NCBI GenBank assembly: GCA_051453625.1
Contig: JBOZIK010000001.1
Location: forward strand, 176,649,730 to 176,713,729
DNA: 64,000 bases
Reading direction: 5' to 3'
DNA from: Welwitschia mirabilis
Taxonomy: Eukaryota > Gnetophyta > Gnetopsida > Welwitschiales
The notes under the pieces were generated by a model that did not search any database, was not told the origin of the DNA, and was given only the letters and a program-made list of their open reading frames with translations. The position numbers were made by a program, and so were the translations under genes. This document shows, piece after piece, positions 49,091 to 60,019 of this stretch (positions within the stretch are counted from its first letter, which is position 1; every line of letters starts with the position of its first letter).

Positions 49091-49565
49091 AAGAAACAAA
49101 AACAATCTATTATATGCATAAGAAATGTGAAAAGCTATTAGAACTTATTGGATTAAATTAATAAATAAAAAGTCTTAGTAGAAGTATTATATAGCAATAA
49201 GAATCAAACTCATTAACCTCGATAGAAGAAAGAAAAAGATGCTCTAGGACTATAATTTAGTAATGAGAATAACTATGTACATCCAATGCACATAACACAT
49301 ATAACAAATGCAATATCCAATGCTAATAATCTGTGATGTTTAAAATTTTATAAACATGAAAGACACATACGTATTTAAGAATCAAATGAGTATGGTAAAG
49401 TACTATATGTATTTTGATACAAAACAATATACTAAAATATCAAATGCCAATAGAACAAATTCAAATAACGATTCTAAACATATATGCTCTAACTTCCAAA
49501 ACCTAAAATATTTCGAAAATCTCTGTGCAAGTCCATATAGCAATCTTAAAAAACAATAACATTTA
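49091..49565. other. AT-rich flank between the array and the eRF1 C-terminus
   Basis: By position this is the former 3' untranslated and downstream region of the minus-strand eRF1 copy. No polyadenylation signal can be chosen with confidence. Confidence 0.35.
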
Positions 49566-49622
49566 CTACTCTGAATCCTTTAAAACCTCTCCATCATGAG
49601 AAACTTCATTAAACATTATCAT
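49566..49622 (-). pseudogene. C-terminal end of the eRF1 pseudogene
   Basis: On the minus strand, after five bases ATGAT, the frame reads MFNEVSHDGEVLKDSE and a TAG stop (49566-49568). Plant eRF1 ends in a similar F-D-E-L-S-D-x-E-V-Y-E-D-S-D tail. Removing the copia element and one copy of the target duplication brings this tail directly behind the RYQLNM reading at 54683-54705, where eRF1 has R-Y-Q-L-D-M. The end of the gene has thus been displaced 5 kb from its body. Confidence 0.85.
49618..49622. repeat. Target site duplication of the copia element, left copy
   Basis: ATCAT here and GTCAT at 54683-54687 (ATGAT and ATGAC on the minus strand) flank the two LTRs. They differ by one transition. 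Confidence 0.75.
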
Positions 49623-50202
49623 TATTACAAAGCATGAAAGTAAAGAATTGTCAGAGTGAAAGAAAGATAATAACAAGAAATAACTTGCAATAAGAAAAAT
49701 AACACAAACAGCACACATAGAAATTTAACATGATTCGACAATATGCCTATGTCCACAAGAAAGGGGATTTGCCTTTTTGTTGTTGAAGGAAGATCAAAAA
49801 ATGAGAAGATTATAACAATGCTCTACTATATGGTAGTAGCAAACTCTGGCTTCTTATTAGAATCTCTTTCTCATACATGAGCCTCACAACTTAAGCCACA
49901 ATATTCAAATCACTTTAGTGCAATGCCTTAAGATAATGCCTCTACTCCCTTATATAAATTTTTCTTTGGGAAAAAGACTCTTAATCCTAACATCTAGAAG
50001 TTTTCAAATGATCCCTTAAACTTCCCTTTCCCTCTTGTATTTAATTACTTCAACAAGAAGGAGGTCACGATATAAAGGAGTTGCAAAAGCAAAGGATCTA
50101 TGTCCTTTTATAGTATCTTTTAAATGATAAGGGAGTTATATAATAAAGGGGTTATAATAATGAAGAGGACCAAATAGCCTAATTTTAGCTCATAACTTAA
50201 TA
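49623..50202 (-). repeat. 3' LTR of the copia element
   Basis: 580 bp, aligned throughout with 54105-54682 (for example agaaagataataacaagaaataactt and aacatctagaag-tt). It is clearly more AT-rich than the 5' LTR, mostly by transitions. Confidence 0.9.
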
Positions 50203-50639
50203 ATATTCACCTTAAGAAAAAATTACCTTTGCATCTTCACCATCAAATCTCTAATCCTTATCTGCTCAGCTACTTAGATTAAGTTGTAAAAAGTTTAAAT
50301 ACAATCTAAACTTCTTCAATTGTAGTGTGTTTGTCAACATGTCTTCTAGATTTTTTGAAGCATGGACATTTTGAAGATTAACATATCCTTCCTTAATCTG
50401 TTTTCAAACATAGTGATGTTTAATCTAAATGTGTTTGAATCTCTCATAAAACACCAAATTATGAGCTCGGATTATAGCACTTTGAGAATCAATGAATAGT
50501 GACATCTTCATTTGACTATGTACCAAACCTTATAGAAGATTTTCTAGTCAAATACCTTTCTTACAAGTTGTTGAAGCAACAAAATATTCTGTTCCATGAT
50601 TGAAATAGCCACCATGGATTTCTACTTTAACTTCCATGA

Positions 50640-51760
50640 AATAGGTCCTCGATCCATTGTAAATACTTGATCTATTATAGACTTTTTTTATTCATATCAC
50701 CAGTGGAATATGAATCATAGTAATCTACAATAGTTTTCTTATCTTTAATAGGAAATAAATACCATTAAAGTTTTCTTTAGATACCTGAGAATCCACTAGG
50801 CTTCTTTCCAATGCTTCTTACCAAGGTTTTTCATAAACCTCCTGACAAGACTGAAAGCATGTGCAATGTTTGACCTTATCCTAACCATTACATACATTAA
50901 ACTATTAACCATACTAGAGTAGGGTACTCTAATCATATACTCCTTTTTTATTAGTATTTGGAGATAACTAAGATGATAATCTAAAATTCATACCAATGGA
51001 ATTACTTATAGGATTTGCATCTTGCATCTTGAACCTCTTAAGAATATTATTGATGTATTGTTTTTAAGATATCCATAGCTTTTCATTCTTTCTTCTTAAG
51101 TGATGTTCATGCCAGAAATCTACTTAGCTAGTTCTAAGTCCTTCATGTTGAACTTAGATGAGAAAGGTTCATTCAACTTCCTAACTTTGTACTTCCTAGC
51201 TTCCTGCTTATTCTTTCCTGTAATGAGCATGTCACCCACATATAGGATCAAATTAATGAAACTGCCATCTTCACATTTTTTTCTATACATACAAGGGTCT
51301 CTAAAACATCTTTGAAAAATAGTTTTACACATGAAGGAGTTAAACCTTTTATACCATTGCCTGGGATTTTGCTCTAATTCATATAATGACTTATTAAGGC
51401 TTTAGATGTGACGCTTCTTTCCTTTTATCATAAACCCTTCTTGCTTCATATGTATCTCTTCTTATAGTTTTTGACATCCATCTATTCTAACTTAAGATAT
51501 TTTAATGCAACTAAATCTAGGATCACTCGAATTAATGCAAACTTTACCACTAAAGGAAATATGTCAAAGAGATCTACTCCATCTTGTGGAGATACCCTTT
51601 CACAACCAGCCTTATTTTCAATTAATTAATCATCACATATGTAGCACTTTTGACCTTGAAATACCATCTATAGTCTATAACCTTTCTTCCTCTTGGTAGT
51701 TCTACAAACTTCTAAGTCTAGTACTTTAAGGGATAATGCATTTCTTCTTTCATTACTGCA
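50640..51760 (-). pseudogene. copia reverse transcriptase remnant
   Basis: At 51120-51332 the minus strand reads FRDPCMYRKK, then INLILYVGDMLITGKNK, then FSSKFNMKDLELAK. This is the copia RT block D-P-C-x-Y, then L-L-Y-V-D-D-M-L-I, then F-x-M-K-D-L-G. The first catalytic Asp of Y-V-D-D is Gly. Neighbouring sequence continues the RT in other frames, for instance the reverse of 51540-51600 with a G-V-D-L-F-D-x-F-P-like reading. Confidence 0.85.
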
Positions 51761-51999
51761 TACCACTTATCCTTATGAGCTAATTTCAAGGCTTTCTAAT
51801 AAGTTATTGATTCATTTAGTTTAGCAATTAGTGATAAAAAAGTATGCTTATCAGCATTCCGAGTAGCTAGTACACCTTTATTAGATATTGAAAACCTTCT
51901 AAGCTCCAACTAAGGTTGAGATTGCTCCACGTGAACCTACTCATTTGCAGCTTCTTGTTGTTTAGCATTTTCTAAGTTATCTTTGTCATTTTTACCAAC

Positions 52000-52826
52000 A
52001 ATCTTCATTTCTATAAAAACTTCATCTAAAAATGTCTATTTTAGCTCCATCTTATCCTTCTTTAAACATAGTTGATTCATTTAAAGTGGCATCTTTGTTG
52101 AATAGAATCTTCCTTATCGTATGATCCCAACTCCTAAAACCTTTGGTTTCTTCTACATATCTAAGAAAGATGCACTTCACAACCAAAGATTCTAAGATTC
52201 TCATACATTACTAAGATGCCACTTCACATCTTCTCATAAGACTCATCATCAATAACAAGTGATGGTATCATATTCATCAAATAATGTGTTGTGCTTACTG
52301 CTTCCATCTAGAAACCTTTCTTCACTTGGGTAAAGCTTATCATGCTTTTGCAATGCCATTTTATTGTAGAGTACCTAAAACTATGAGATATCTTCTATTT
52401 GCAGTATGCCTTAAACTCCTTTGAGATGTATTCTCCTCCACGATTAATCTAAAGATCCTTAATCTTCTTTCCTATATTTTGTTCTACTAAGGCCTTGAAG
52501 TCCTTAAACTTATGAAAAGCTTCAAAATTTTCTCTCAGAGAAAAAACCCATACCTTTCTTGATTTGTTATTGATGAAGGTAATGAAATATAGTGCACCAC
52601 CTAATGAAGCTTAAGAAGATAAAACCTAGATATCTCTATGAATTAAATCTGAAACATCTTTGCTTCTAGTTGAACTTATAGAAAACTTTACCTTGCATTA
52701 CTTACAATAAAGATAATGCTCATAGAAATCATATTTTATCCTTTGTAGTCTTGGAAGAAGTTTTTTCTACATTAACTTCTTTAAATTGAGCTCACTGATG
52801 TATCTAAATCATCTATACCACAACAT
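52000..52826 (-). pseudogene. copia integrase remnant
   Basis: In minus-strand order: LLPRLQRIKYDFYEH near 52760, then KFSISSTRSKDVSDLIHRDI near 52640-52700, ASLGGALYFITFINNKSRKV near 52550-52610, FKDFKALVEQNIGKKIK near 52460-52510, and INRGGEYISKEFKAYCK near 52400-52450. This is the copia integrase order. The first catalytic block reads F-I-N-N where F-I-D-D is usual, and the second reads I-N-R-G-G-E-Y for T-D-N-G-G-E-Y, so both catalytic aspartates are lost. It lies upstream of RT, as in copia and unlike gypsy. Confidence 0.85.
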
Positions 52827-53170
52827 TTATATAGCAGTATCCCCATTTGTAGTATTAGCATCAACCATAACTATGTCTCCTAGTAAGTTGTAAGGATTGC
52901 CTTCTTTCTTGTCCTTTATTAGCACAAGAGAACCTTTGACAAATTTTAGTATGCCATTTTCTTCAACAAACCTACAACCGATTCTATCTAAGGCTCCAAA
53001 AGAGATAAGACTTCTTCTCATCTTCAACACATGCTTTACATTTGTCAGAGTTCTTACAACTTCATCATAAGTCTTGATTTGAATTGAACCAACAACGCCC
53101 ATTAGTAATTGTTATCCATTAGTGTCTTAGTATGTATAAAACTAAGATCTAGGAGGTGTAGTATGACATA
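52827..53170 (-). pseudogene. copia gag-pre-integrase segment
   Basis: An open minus-strand stretch reads GSIQIKTYDEVVRTLTNVKH, then MRRSLISFGALDRIGCRF. It corresponds to the gag-pre-integrase domain of plant copia polyproteins (G-x-I-x-I-K, R-T-L-x-x-V-x-H-V-P, L-I-S-L-G-x-L-D). It links protease to integrase. ATG at 53100-53102 is internal to the domain and is not a true start. Confidence 0.85.
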
Positions 53171-53176
53171 AAGCTT

Positions 53177-54080
53177 TCAAATCAAGGATCCATTCACAGA
53201 CGTGAGCACATCTCCATAGTCTTTATCAGTAACAACATCTGTTTCATTACTAGTAGAAGCAAATGTAGATGTCTTCTCATTCTTTCGTTCTTCTATTGCC
53301 TTCCGTTCTCTACATTCTTTGATGAAATGCCCCTTTTTGTGATAAGAGTAATACTTGAAATTCTTCTTATTGCCCTTTCTAGATGTAGACTTTGATCTAG
53401 AGGTCTTCTTATCTAGTCCTCTCTTCATGATCTAGCCTCTAGCCATTGAGCCTTCACCAGCTGGCTTAATAATCACTTTCTTCATCTGTTCTTCTGATAA
53501 GAGAGCTGCAATCACTGTTTCCATCCCAATGGTATCTTTACTAGAGAGAAACATCATTGTAAGAGGCTTATAAGAAGTTGGAAGTGATTTGAGAAGGATA
53601 ACGGCTTTATCCTCCTCTTTAATCTCTACATCAATGCTTGAGAAATGGCACACAAGTTCATTTAAAGAATTTAAGTGATCTACTATGGACATACTTTCTT
53701 AATCTTCAAGTCATAAAGATCTGACTTTAGGTACAACTTATTTGTCATTGAGTTTATCATGTACAAGCTTTCTAGCTTTGTCCATAATCTGGCAGTAGAG
53801 TTTTCCTTTACTACATTGAACAAGACTTGGACCTATAAGGCTCAACCTAATACTATTCTCAGCACTTAGATCCAAATCCTCCCAGTCTTCATCTGATAAC
53901 TAGAAAGCTTCTTAGCCTTTCCCTAAAGTGCCTTGTGTAATCCTTGTTGAATGAGAAAATCCTTCACCTTGATCTATTACAACCCAAAGTTATTCTTGCC
54001 ATTAAATTTCTCCACCTCAAACTTGGCATTGAAACCCTTCAAGGCCATCCAGACAACATTTTTTGTAACTATTCTCTTTG
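53177..54080 (-). pseudogene. copia gag remnant (UBN2) and zinc knuckle
   Basis: From 54060 down, the minus strand reads FEVEKFNGKNNFGL (the F-D-G-x-N-x-x-x-W opening). It then reads ENSTARLWTKLESLYM near 53800, and at 53432-53692 SIVDHLNSLNELVCHFSSID with VILLKSLPTSYKPL. This is UBN2 gag. At 53312-53353 is the zinc knuckle YYSYHKKGHFIKEC. His and the last Cys are kept, but the first two Cys positions are Tyr. A stop near 53430 separates the gag core from the knuckle piece. Confidence 0.85.
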
Positions 54081-54090
54081 AGACCTACAA

Positions 54091-54102
54091 GCTTTAATAC
54101 TA
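54091..54102 (-). promoter_or_regulatory. Primer-binding site of the copia element
   Basis: On the minus strand TAGTATTAAAGC follows the 5' LTR end (GCAACA) by two bases. It is the initiator tRNA-Met site TGGTATCAGAGC with three transitions. Confidence 0.75.
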
Positions 54103-54104
54103 AT

Positions 54105-54682
54105 TGTTGCGAAGCATGGAAGCGAAGAATCATCAAAGTGTGAGAAAGATAATAACAAGAAATAACTTGTGACAAGGAAAACAATGAAAACAACACACAA
54201 CAGAATTTAACGTGGTTTGCCAATATGCCTACGTCTATGGAAAAGGGGATTCACCTTTCTATCACGGAAGGAAGATCCAAAAATGAGGAGATTACAACAA
54301 CACTCTGCTATATGGTAGCAACAAATTCTATCTTCTTACTAGACTCTCTTCTTCACACATGACTCTCACAACTCAACTCACAATACTCGTCACCTCTATT
54401 GCAATGCCTTAGGATAATGCTTCTACTCCCTTGTATAGGCTTTTCTTAAGGGCAAAGAACCGAACCCTAACATCTAGAAGTTTCTAGATAACCCCTTAAA
54501 CTTCCCTTTCCCTCTAGTCTTTAATTATTTCAACAATGAGGGGTTTACAATATAAAGGGGTCACAAAAACAAAGGACCCATAGCCTTTTATAATATCCTT
54601 CAAATGACAAAGGAGTTACACAATAAAGGAGTTACAATAAAAAAGAGGAACAAAGAACGTAATTTTGGCTCATATCTCAAGA
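54105..54682 (-). repeat. 5' LTR of the copia element
   Basis: 578 bp. On the minus strand it starts TCTTGAG (the 3' LTR has TATTAAG, and the original was probably TGTTGAG) and ends GCAACA. The start was fixed by the target duplication and by the eRF1 reading frame outside it. Confidence 0.85.
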
Positions 54683-55907
54683 GTCATGTTCAGTTGGTAT
54701 CTAAGAATGCTACCAATGCTACCAAATCCTCTAGAGAATAGCAACCCCTCTTGAGATTTCTTAGCAACAAATTCAAGAGTGCAGTCAAAGCGCTTGTATT
54801 CGCTAGCAAACCACTCAAGAAAGGAAAACTTCTCTTGAACTTCTGATTCAGCACCAGAACATGAATCCCTGAAGGCTTTTTATCAAGTCTCCTCATCTTT
54901 ACTCAAATGCTCACTCACGTTCTCTCTGTAACAGAGTTTTGCAAGACACATCGCTTAAAATCCAAATTCTCCCACACAATCAAAGTTTTGACAGCACCCA
55001 TCTCCAATGCCTTGAATGTGTCATCAATACCATACACAAATTTACCTGTATCCTAACTTATGTCCTTTGACATATTTTTCAATCAGACGTTTCTCTTTTA
55101 TAAACATATTAGATAACTCAATAGCTTGGTTGAATCGGTTCACCCTCAAGATACGTCAACCAGATCTAAGATCTTAACCTGTAATCTACGATCAAACATA
55201 TTAGATTGGCCAATTCTGTTTCGAAATCTGCAGCCCCAGCCAAAATCAACCCTCCCACATTTAGCTAGGGTTGATTAAAAAAATGGGTAGCTAATTCGGC
55301 TGTTTTCTTACGTAATTATGACGTTTTTCCATGATAAGTCGAGCAAAGCGTTAAGCTGATTGACTTGTCTTCCATGATTCTTAGGAATATCTGCAGAAAC
55401 CTTACGACGCACTTCCCTCGGGTTGCCACTCAGGGTACCAAAACAGTGTTCCATTACCATCCATGACTATGAGACCAAATTTTTCATTGGATTCAAGGAG
55501 TTCTTTCGATACTTCTGTATGAAATTTATTATCACACAAATAAAAAGACGCATGAATTGGTTTGAAGAGCTCAGAATCAATGTTAACGTTTTCTCCTTCC
55601 CTGTTCAGTTACAAGGGTTCCAGTAGTCAGAACCAAACCAGTAGGAGGAACTTTGTAAAACGGTTTCAGTCTCTGTTGCGTAGAAGTTATAACTGCCAAA
55701 ACAGATTGTCTGTTAATCCTACTTTTGATGTCGAAGGCAGTACCAAATTCATCCGGAAGCATTTTTGTGAATATGGAAATCGGATCTTTTGGTGGCATTA
55801 TGAAGGGGATCATACTTGTAACATTTCCACGAGGAGACTTCAAGCCCTTAATTAATTTTTTCATCTTCTAGATCTCAATATTTTTATCTCTCTTGGCCCT
55901 CCGATAT
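54683..55907 (-). pseudogene. eRF1: Eukaryotic peptide chain release factor 1 (eRF1) pseudogene, main part
   Basis: eRF1 reads stop codons in the ribosomal A site and triggers peptide release. On the minus strand the N domain is nearly continuous from 55887 to 55583: KNIEI, a stop for Trp, then [41 protein letters not shown] and KVPPTGLVL. The stop-codon motif TASNIKS reads TAFDIKS. Then [11 protein letters not shown]-like and [14 protein letters not shown] readings follow. The GGQ loop near 55358-55371 is lost by a small deletion and frameshift. Downstream are RFARL, MEKRHNYVRKTAELAT, ILAGAADFETEL, and finally EYKRF, CTLEFV and GFGSIGSILRYQLNM (54690-54790). At least five frameshifts and several stops make it non-functional. 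Similarity is to the plant protein. No introns lie in the coding part, which I believe is also normal for plant eRF1 genes. Confidence 0.9.
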
Positions 55908-56660
55908 GATGAAAACAAATGGAAAAGCGTCCGTATCTGAGGAAAATACACAAATAAAATAATAAGAACATATCAAAAAACCAAAAACCGGCAAGGAATT
56001 ACTCAAACGAAAAATCATATAAACAAAATCAAATGGAACGATGTAAAATAACGGCCCTTTCTGCAGTACGGCGAAGAAAAAGGAGTCAAACAACGAAATC
56101 TAAATGTGATCTTCAAATTGTCATGACAAGAAACCGACTGGTAACTTTTGTTTTTGGCTCATCGAATTGCCTATTATGTTAATTTCGCAACGGCGAAGCT
56201 TTACAATATAAAACAATTGCAAACAAGATGAATTTCGCTTCAACAAGCATACTAAAACCAAACCACATTCTTAAATCTTCTAAGAATATATTTAATTCAA
56301 TGTTGAAAAAGAAGGAAAAAAAATCTAACGACTTAAATTTACAACAACATATAGATAACTTATCCAAAGAAAATGCTCGTTCACTAGAACCCTAATAGAA
56401 AAACCACAAGAAAACTAATTAAAATAATAAAATCTGTGAAAGTTTAGCTTGCAATGAGATTATTCACTGACAAATGAGATTCGATGAACTGCGGTTTTCG
56501 GAGCCAAGATAAACTGCGATTCACAGAGCGAAAATGACCTGCGGCTTCCAGATCAAAAATTCGATGTTTGAAAATAAGCAAATGCGCAGAAAGGGATAGG
56601 AAATTCGCTTAAGTGGTATGTGCTAGAATCTTCGGTTGGACAACGACAGTTCTCAGAAGC
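55908..56660 (-). other. Former 5' untranslated region of eRF1 with an apparent leader intron
   Basis: On the minus strand a pyrimidine-rich run ends in tgtattttcctcag just before atacgg (plus 55937), a good 3' splice site about 30 bases before the old start. A candidate donor is gccgcag/gtcattttc near 56533. The stretch between is T-rich, as plant introns are, while the outer part (56535-56660) is more GC-rich, as a first exon would be. This is inference from sequence only. If right, the copy was not made from spliced mRNA. Confidence 0.5.
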
Positions 56661-56684
56661 ATGAGACAAGCGCCTTTACAAATA

Positions 56685-56691
56685 GTTTATA
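56685..56691 (-). promoter_or_regulatory. Candidate TATA box of the eRF1 pseudogene
   Basis: TATAAAC on the minus strand, about 30 bases before a GC-richer segment (gcgcttgtctc) that could hold the old transcription start. Confidence 0.4.
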
Positions 56692-56699
56692 AGATTATT

Positions 56700-58685
56700 T
56701 ATTACAAATTTTTTAGAATTTAGATTTTAAAAAGGATATTAGAATAACAAGTATGTGGAGAAATCCTAAAGACAGAAAAGGATTCCTTTGTTATTCTAGT
56801 TGTCATTTCAATTATCGAAAGTCTTTCCAAAAAAAAAATAAAAAAAAATAAAAATAAAAATAAAGTAAATTAAATTAAAAATAAATTATAAGTAAATTTT
56901 AGTGTTAAAAATAAAATGAAATTACACTAAATTAATTTCTCGTTATATATAAAGTATTGATATAATTGTAAGATCTTTGAATTACTAGTTTATATTTTAT
57001 TTGATCTTTAGTACAAAGTGTTGTTAAACTGTAAAAACATTCAAAATATAACATAAGTAATTTAAAAAAAAAAAAGCTGTGAGGAGGTAATATATAACTA
57101 AAGATAAAGTCTTTAAAAGTATTGAAGAACTTTTAAATATAGGTTTTTGCATAATCTTCAATTGATATAAAACCATCCTTATAGTCTTTATTTTATTTAC
57201 GGATTGTATATTATGTAAGAGTTGGCATGGTGGTTTAAACAAAAAGGATACGTCGTGGAACAATTAGATTTTGAGGAGACACTTGTGTGCTCCAAGCTAG
57301 AGGAGACAACTAGCCTTCAACTGAATTTTACCACTTAAGGGTGGACATAAAAGTAATATCTTTCAAAATAGTAGTTTTAAATTTTGAGTTATTTATTCTT
57401 TAAAAATATGATTATATCAATGTTTCTATATTGCATGAAGGATGCAAGTTTAAAATGTATTCCAAGGGATAAATAACATCTTGCTAGATTTGATAATATT
57501 TAAGAGGAATACGCTTCTAGTTTGAATGACATTCTTGAAGGGATATAAAAATCCACATCTAACCATTTTGAGCCATAAAACTCTCAATGAAGTAATGCTG
57601 AAAGATATCTTTCTTAACGCAAAAGGGATAGGTTGTAGGTATATATCTCAAATGAAAAAGCCTTCCACTAATAGGTACGCCTTAATAAAGGATATGTCAT
57701 AAAAGGTATTATTATTTTGGTAAGGTAGATTTTAGTGAAAACAAATTTTGTATTCCAGAGTAAAAGAGTACTTTTTTATAGTGGAATAAAAATAGTAAAG
57801 ATGTCAAAAAAGTGTTGGGATATAACATAATTTATTATAACAATTCTTAGTCGATATCTATATCTCTTTTAAAAAAATATTATAGTAAAATTTTTTCCAA
57901 CTTTATTAGAATAAAAAAGATTTTTATCTTTCCACGATGTTAAGTTTATGGGAATAATATAATTACCTTGAACATGAATTGCATTAGAAAATCTAAGAAA
58001 TAAAGTTAGAAAACAAAGAAGAAAATTTAGTAGTATTTGAGCAACCATAGATCTACTAAAAACTTTTACACGGAATCTATTGCTTATATAAGTAAAGACA
58101 CAAAAGAGAGGAATAACCCCTATTAACCTAATGAGCCATAAATCAAGGTCTTAAAGAAATAACTGAGTATCATTTAATAGTAATTACCATGGTACTTTTT
58201 CTAGAAACATCAAAGAAGGGACAGAAAAATTATTCTAAGTAATCATCTTATAAATCATTTTCCATGTAATTCTAACTTTTTTTAAAGTAATATAGCCTTG
58301 AATCTTAACATCCATTTGAGAGATGGGCTACTTGATAGGATGAATACCTTTTTAGCTTGGTTTTTTTTTTTGGATAAGCTTGTTTCTTTCTAAGGTTGAT
58401 ATTTATTACTCTTTCTTTAGTTCTAAGACCAGTTGGGAAATGTTTTTAGTATCTCCCATTTTTATAAATTATACATGATTTTATTTAAAGCATGAAAACT
58501 TGTTGTAGATGATGAGTTAATTAAAAGTCTTATAATTTATTTTTCTTTTTAAGGGACTTATAAGCAGTTGAAAATCTCCTATTAATAAATTAACTTTCAA
58601 AATAGATAAATAGAAAGATAATAATCTCATAACATCTAGAAAATTCTTAGTATATGAAAGTATTTTATGTTCTATTATTTATTTT
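56700..58685. other. AT-rich stretch with an A-rich simple repeat
   Basis: 56829-56872 is a run of A with single T interruptions (AAAAAT-like). The remainder shows no coding, LTR pair or recognisable repeat. It is probably upstream intergenic DNA of the eRF1 copy plus decayed transposon. Confidence 0.4.
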
Positions 58686-59948
58686 TGTTGAGAACCTATT
58701 GTCATTGATCAAATTAATGAGTTTTTATGAAGTTAGTTATTGTGCAGAGATTTTTTAGAACTGGTTGACCACTATATAAATCTAAGCAACTGACTTATTA
58801 TATAAACATACAATGAACATCAAGTGGGTGACTGTATAAAATTAACAGGGCGACCGAACTATTTGTAAGGTAAAATGGAATCAGTATTAGGTAATCGAGC
58901 TTTTAAAACAGGGCGACCGAACTATTAATTAGATGAAGACCGATTCTAGCATGGAAAACCATGCATGGTGGTTGCTTTCAAATCTATTAAAGATTAAAAT
59001 AAAAGTGAGCAACCAATTATATTTTAAAGGATGACCAAACTGTATTCTGGAAATTTCAGCCTACTAATAGTAAGGGTAACCAAGTGTTTAATTAAGGGCA
59101 ACCGCATAGTGCCTAGAAACAATCGTAAAGAGATCAACTAATATTTTAAGTTAGGACAACCTAAATAAGGTTGACCCCATATTTATTAAAGGAAAACCGA
59201 GTGTTCCTATACATCAGGGTGACAAATCTGCATCAAGAAAGGGTGACTAAACGAATTATTTAAGAGCGACCGAAAGTTCCTATTTAACAGACTGACAAAT
59301 CTAAATTAAATAAGGTTGACTGAATGAAGTGGAAAAAGACAACTGAATACTAGGATGACTGAGTTTATTTTGAGGTCAATCCAATGTATTACAAATATAA
59401 CCATTACACTTTCGTAGTTCATCAAAAAGTGCAGAATTCATTACAATGGTCCACTTCTTATCTTTACATGGCTAACTTTTTTTGTCTACTCTATTTAAGT
59501 ACCTTTCTTTCTAAAGTGAAGGTTACCTCTTTTGACATTAAATTATTACATTAATCATTCTTTAATTGAATAACTGTGAGTTTAGATTTCTTTTGGAAGC
59601 TTTTCCTTGTACCATCACTTATAAGAGCTTGCTATACCTCTTATTCTTGTGGAGCATAATTATGCATTTATGCACTTTGCTTATATACTTTCCTTCATGG
59701 TTGTGGATTAGTCCCAAAATCCTTTGATGAATGTACAAATTTATGGTAAGCCTGAAAATCAACCTTTGAGATTAGTCTATGCTAGCTAAAGATAGGTGGT
59801 CTAAGGGCTAAAGGGTGGTGTCTATCCACCATTAAAATATTCTGTGATTTTTGGTGATGTGTTTGACTTTTACTTATAAATCTTTAAAGTGGACAAATAT
59901 TTTTCTTATGACCTATTCATCCCCTTCTAGGATCAATCTATATTTTTA
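58686..59948 (+). repeat. Putative 5' LTR of the plus-strand copia element
   Basis: The right end is set by the primer site. The left end (TGTTGAGAACC) is a guess from the usual TGTTG start. There is no partner LTR to check it against. Confidence 0.4.
58766..59390 (+). repeat. Irregular array of a GGGCGACCGAACT-like motif inside the LTR
   Basis: Clear copies at 58848-58860, 58911-58923 and 59266-59276. Weaker ones (gggtgact, ggttgacc, gggcaacc, aggatgacc) occur every 20-60 bases in the same direction across about 620 bp. They stand out as GC-rich words in AT-rich DNA. Spacing is irregular, so this is neither a microsatellite nor a CRISPR array. Confidence 0.65.
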
Positions 59949-59950
59949 AT

Positions 59951-59962
59951 TATTATCAGAGT
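59951..59962 (+). promoter_or_regulatory. Primer-binding site of the plus-strand copia element
   Basis: tattatcagagtaagg matches TGGTATCAGAGCAAGG, the initiator tRNA-Met type site, with four differences, mostly transitions. Confidence 0.7.
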
Positions 59963-60019
59963 AAGGTTAAGCAACAAATCATAACATATCTTTACTCTAA
60001 TCAACCCTAGAAAATGAGT

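Larger units (their letters stand above)
49623..54682 (-). mobile_element. Ty1/copia retrotransposon inserted in the eRF1 pseudogene
   Basis: 5060 bp on the minus strand, with LTRs of about 580 bp at each end, a primer site next to the 5' LTR (54091-54102), and gag, protease/pre-integrase, integrase and RT remnants in the copia order. It is the best-preserved element here, with open pieces of 83-91 codons. It is still dead, with stops, frameshifts and lost catalytic residues. It interrupts the eRF1 copy near its last codons and so is younger than the duplication that made that copy. Its LTRs carry acgtggttt and cctacgtct (plus-strand reading), blocks common to many plant copia LTRs. Confidence 0.9.

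Noticed and set aside
54690-54896. Minus-strand open frame of 68 codons as its own small gene
   Set aside because: It is an out-of-frame reading of the eRF1 pseudogene C-terminal region.
58766-59390. CRISPR-like array
   Set aside because: Words are about ten bases, diverged and irregularly spaced, and the DNA is plant nuclear.
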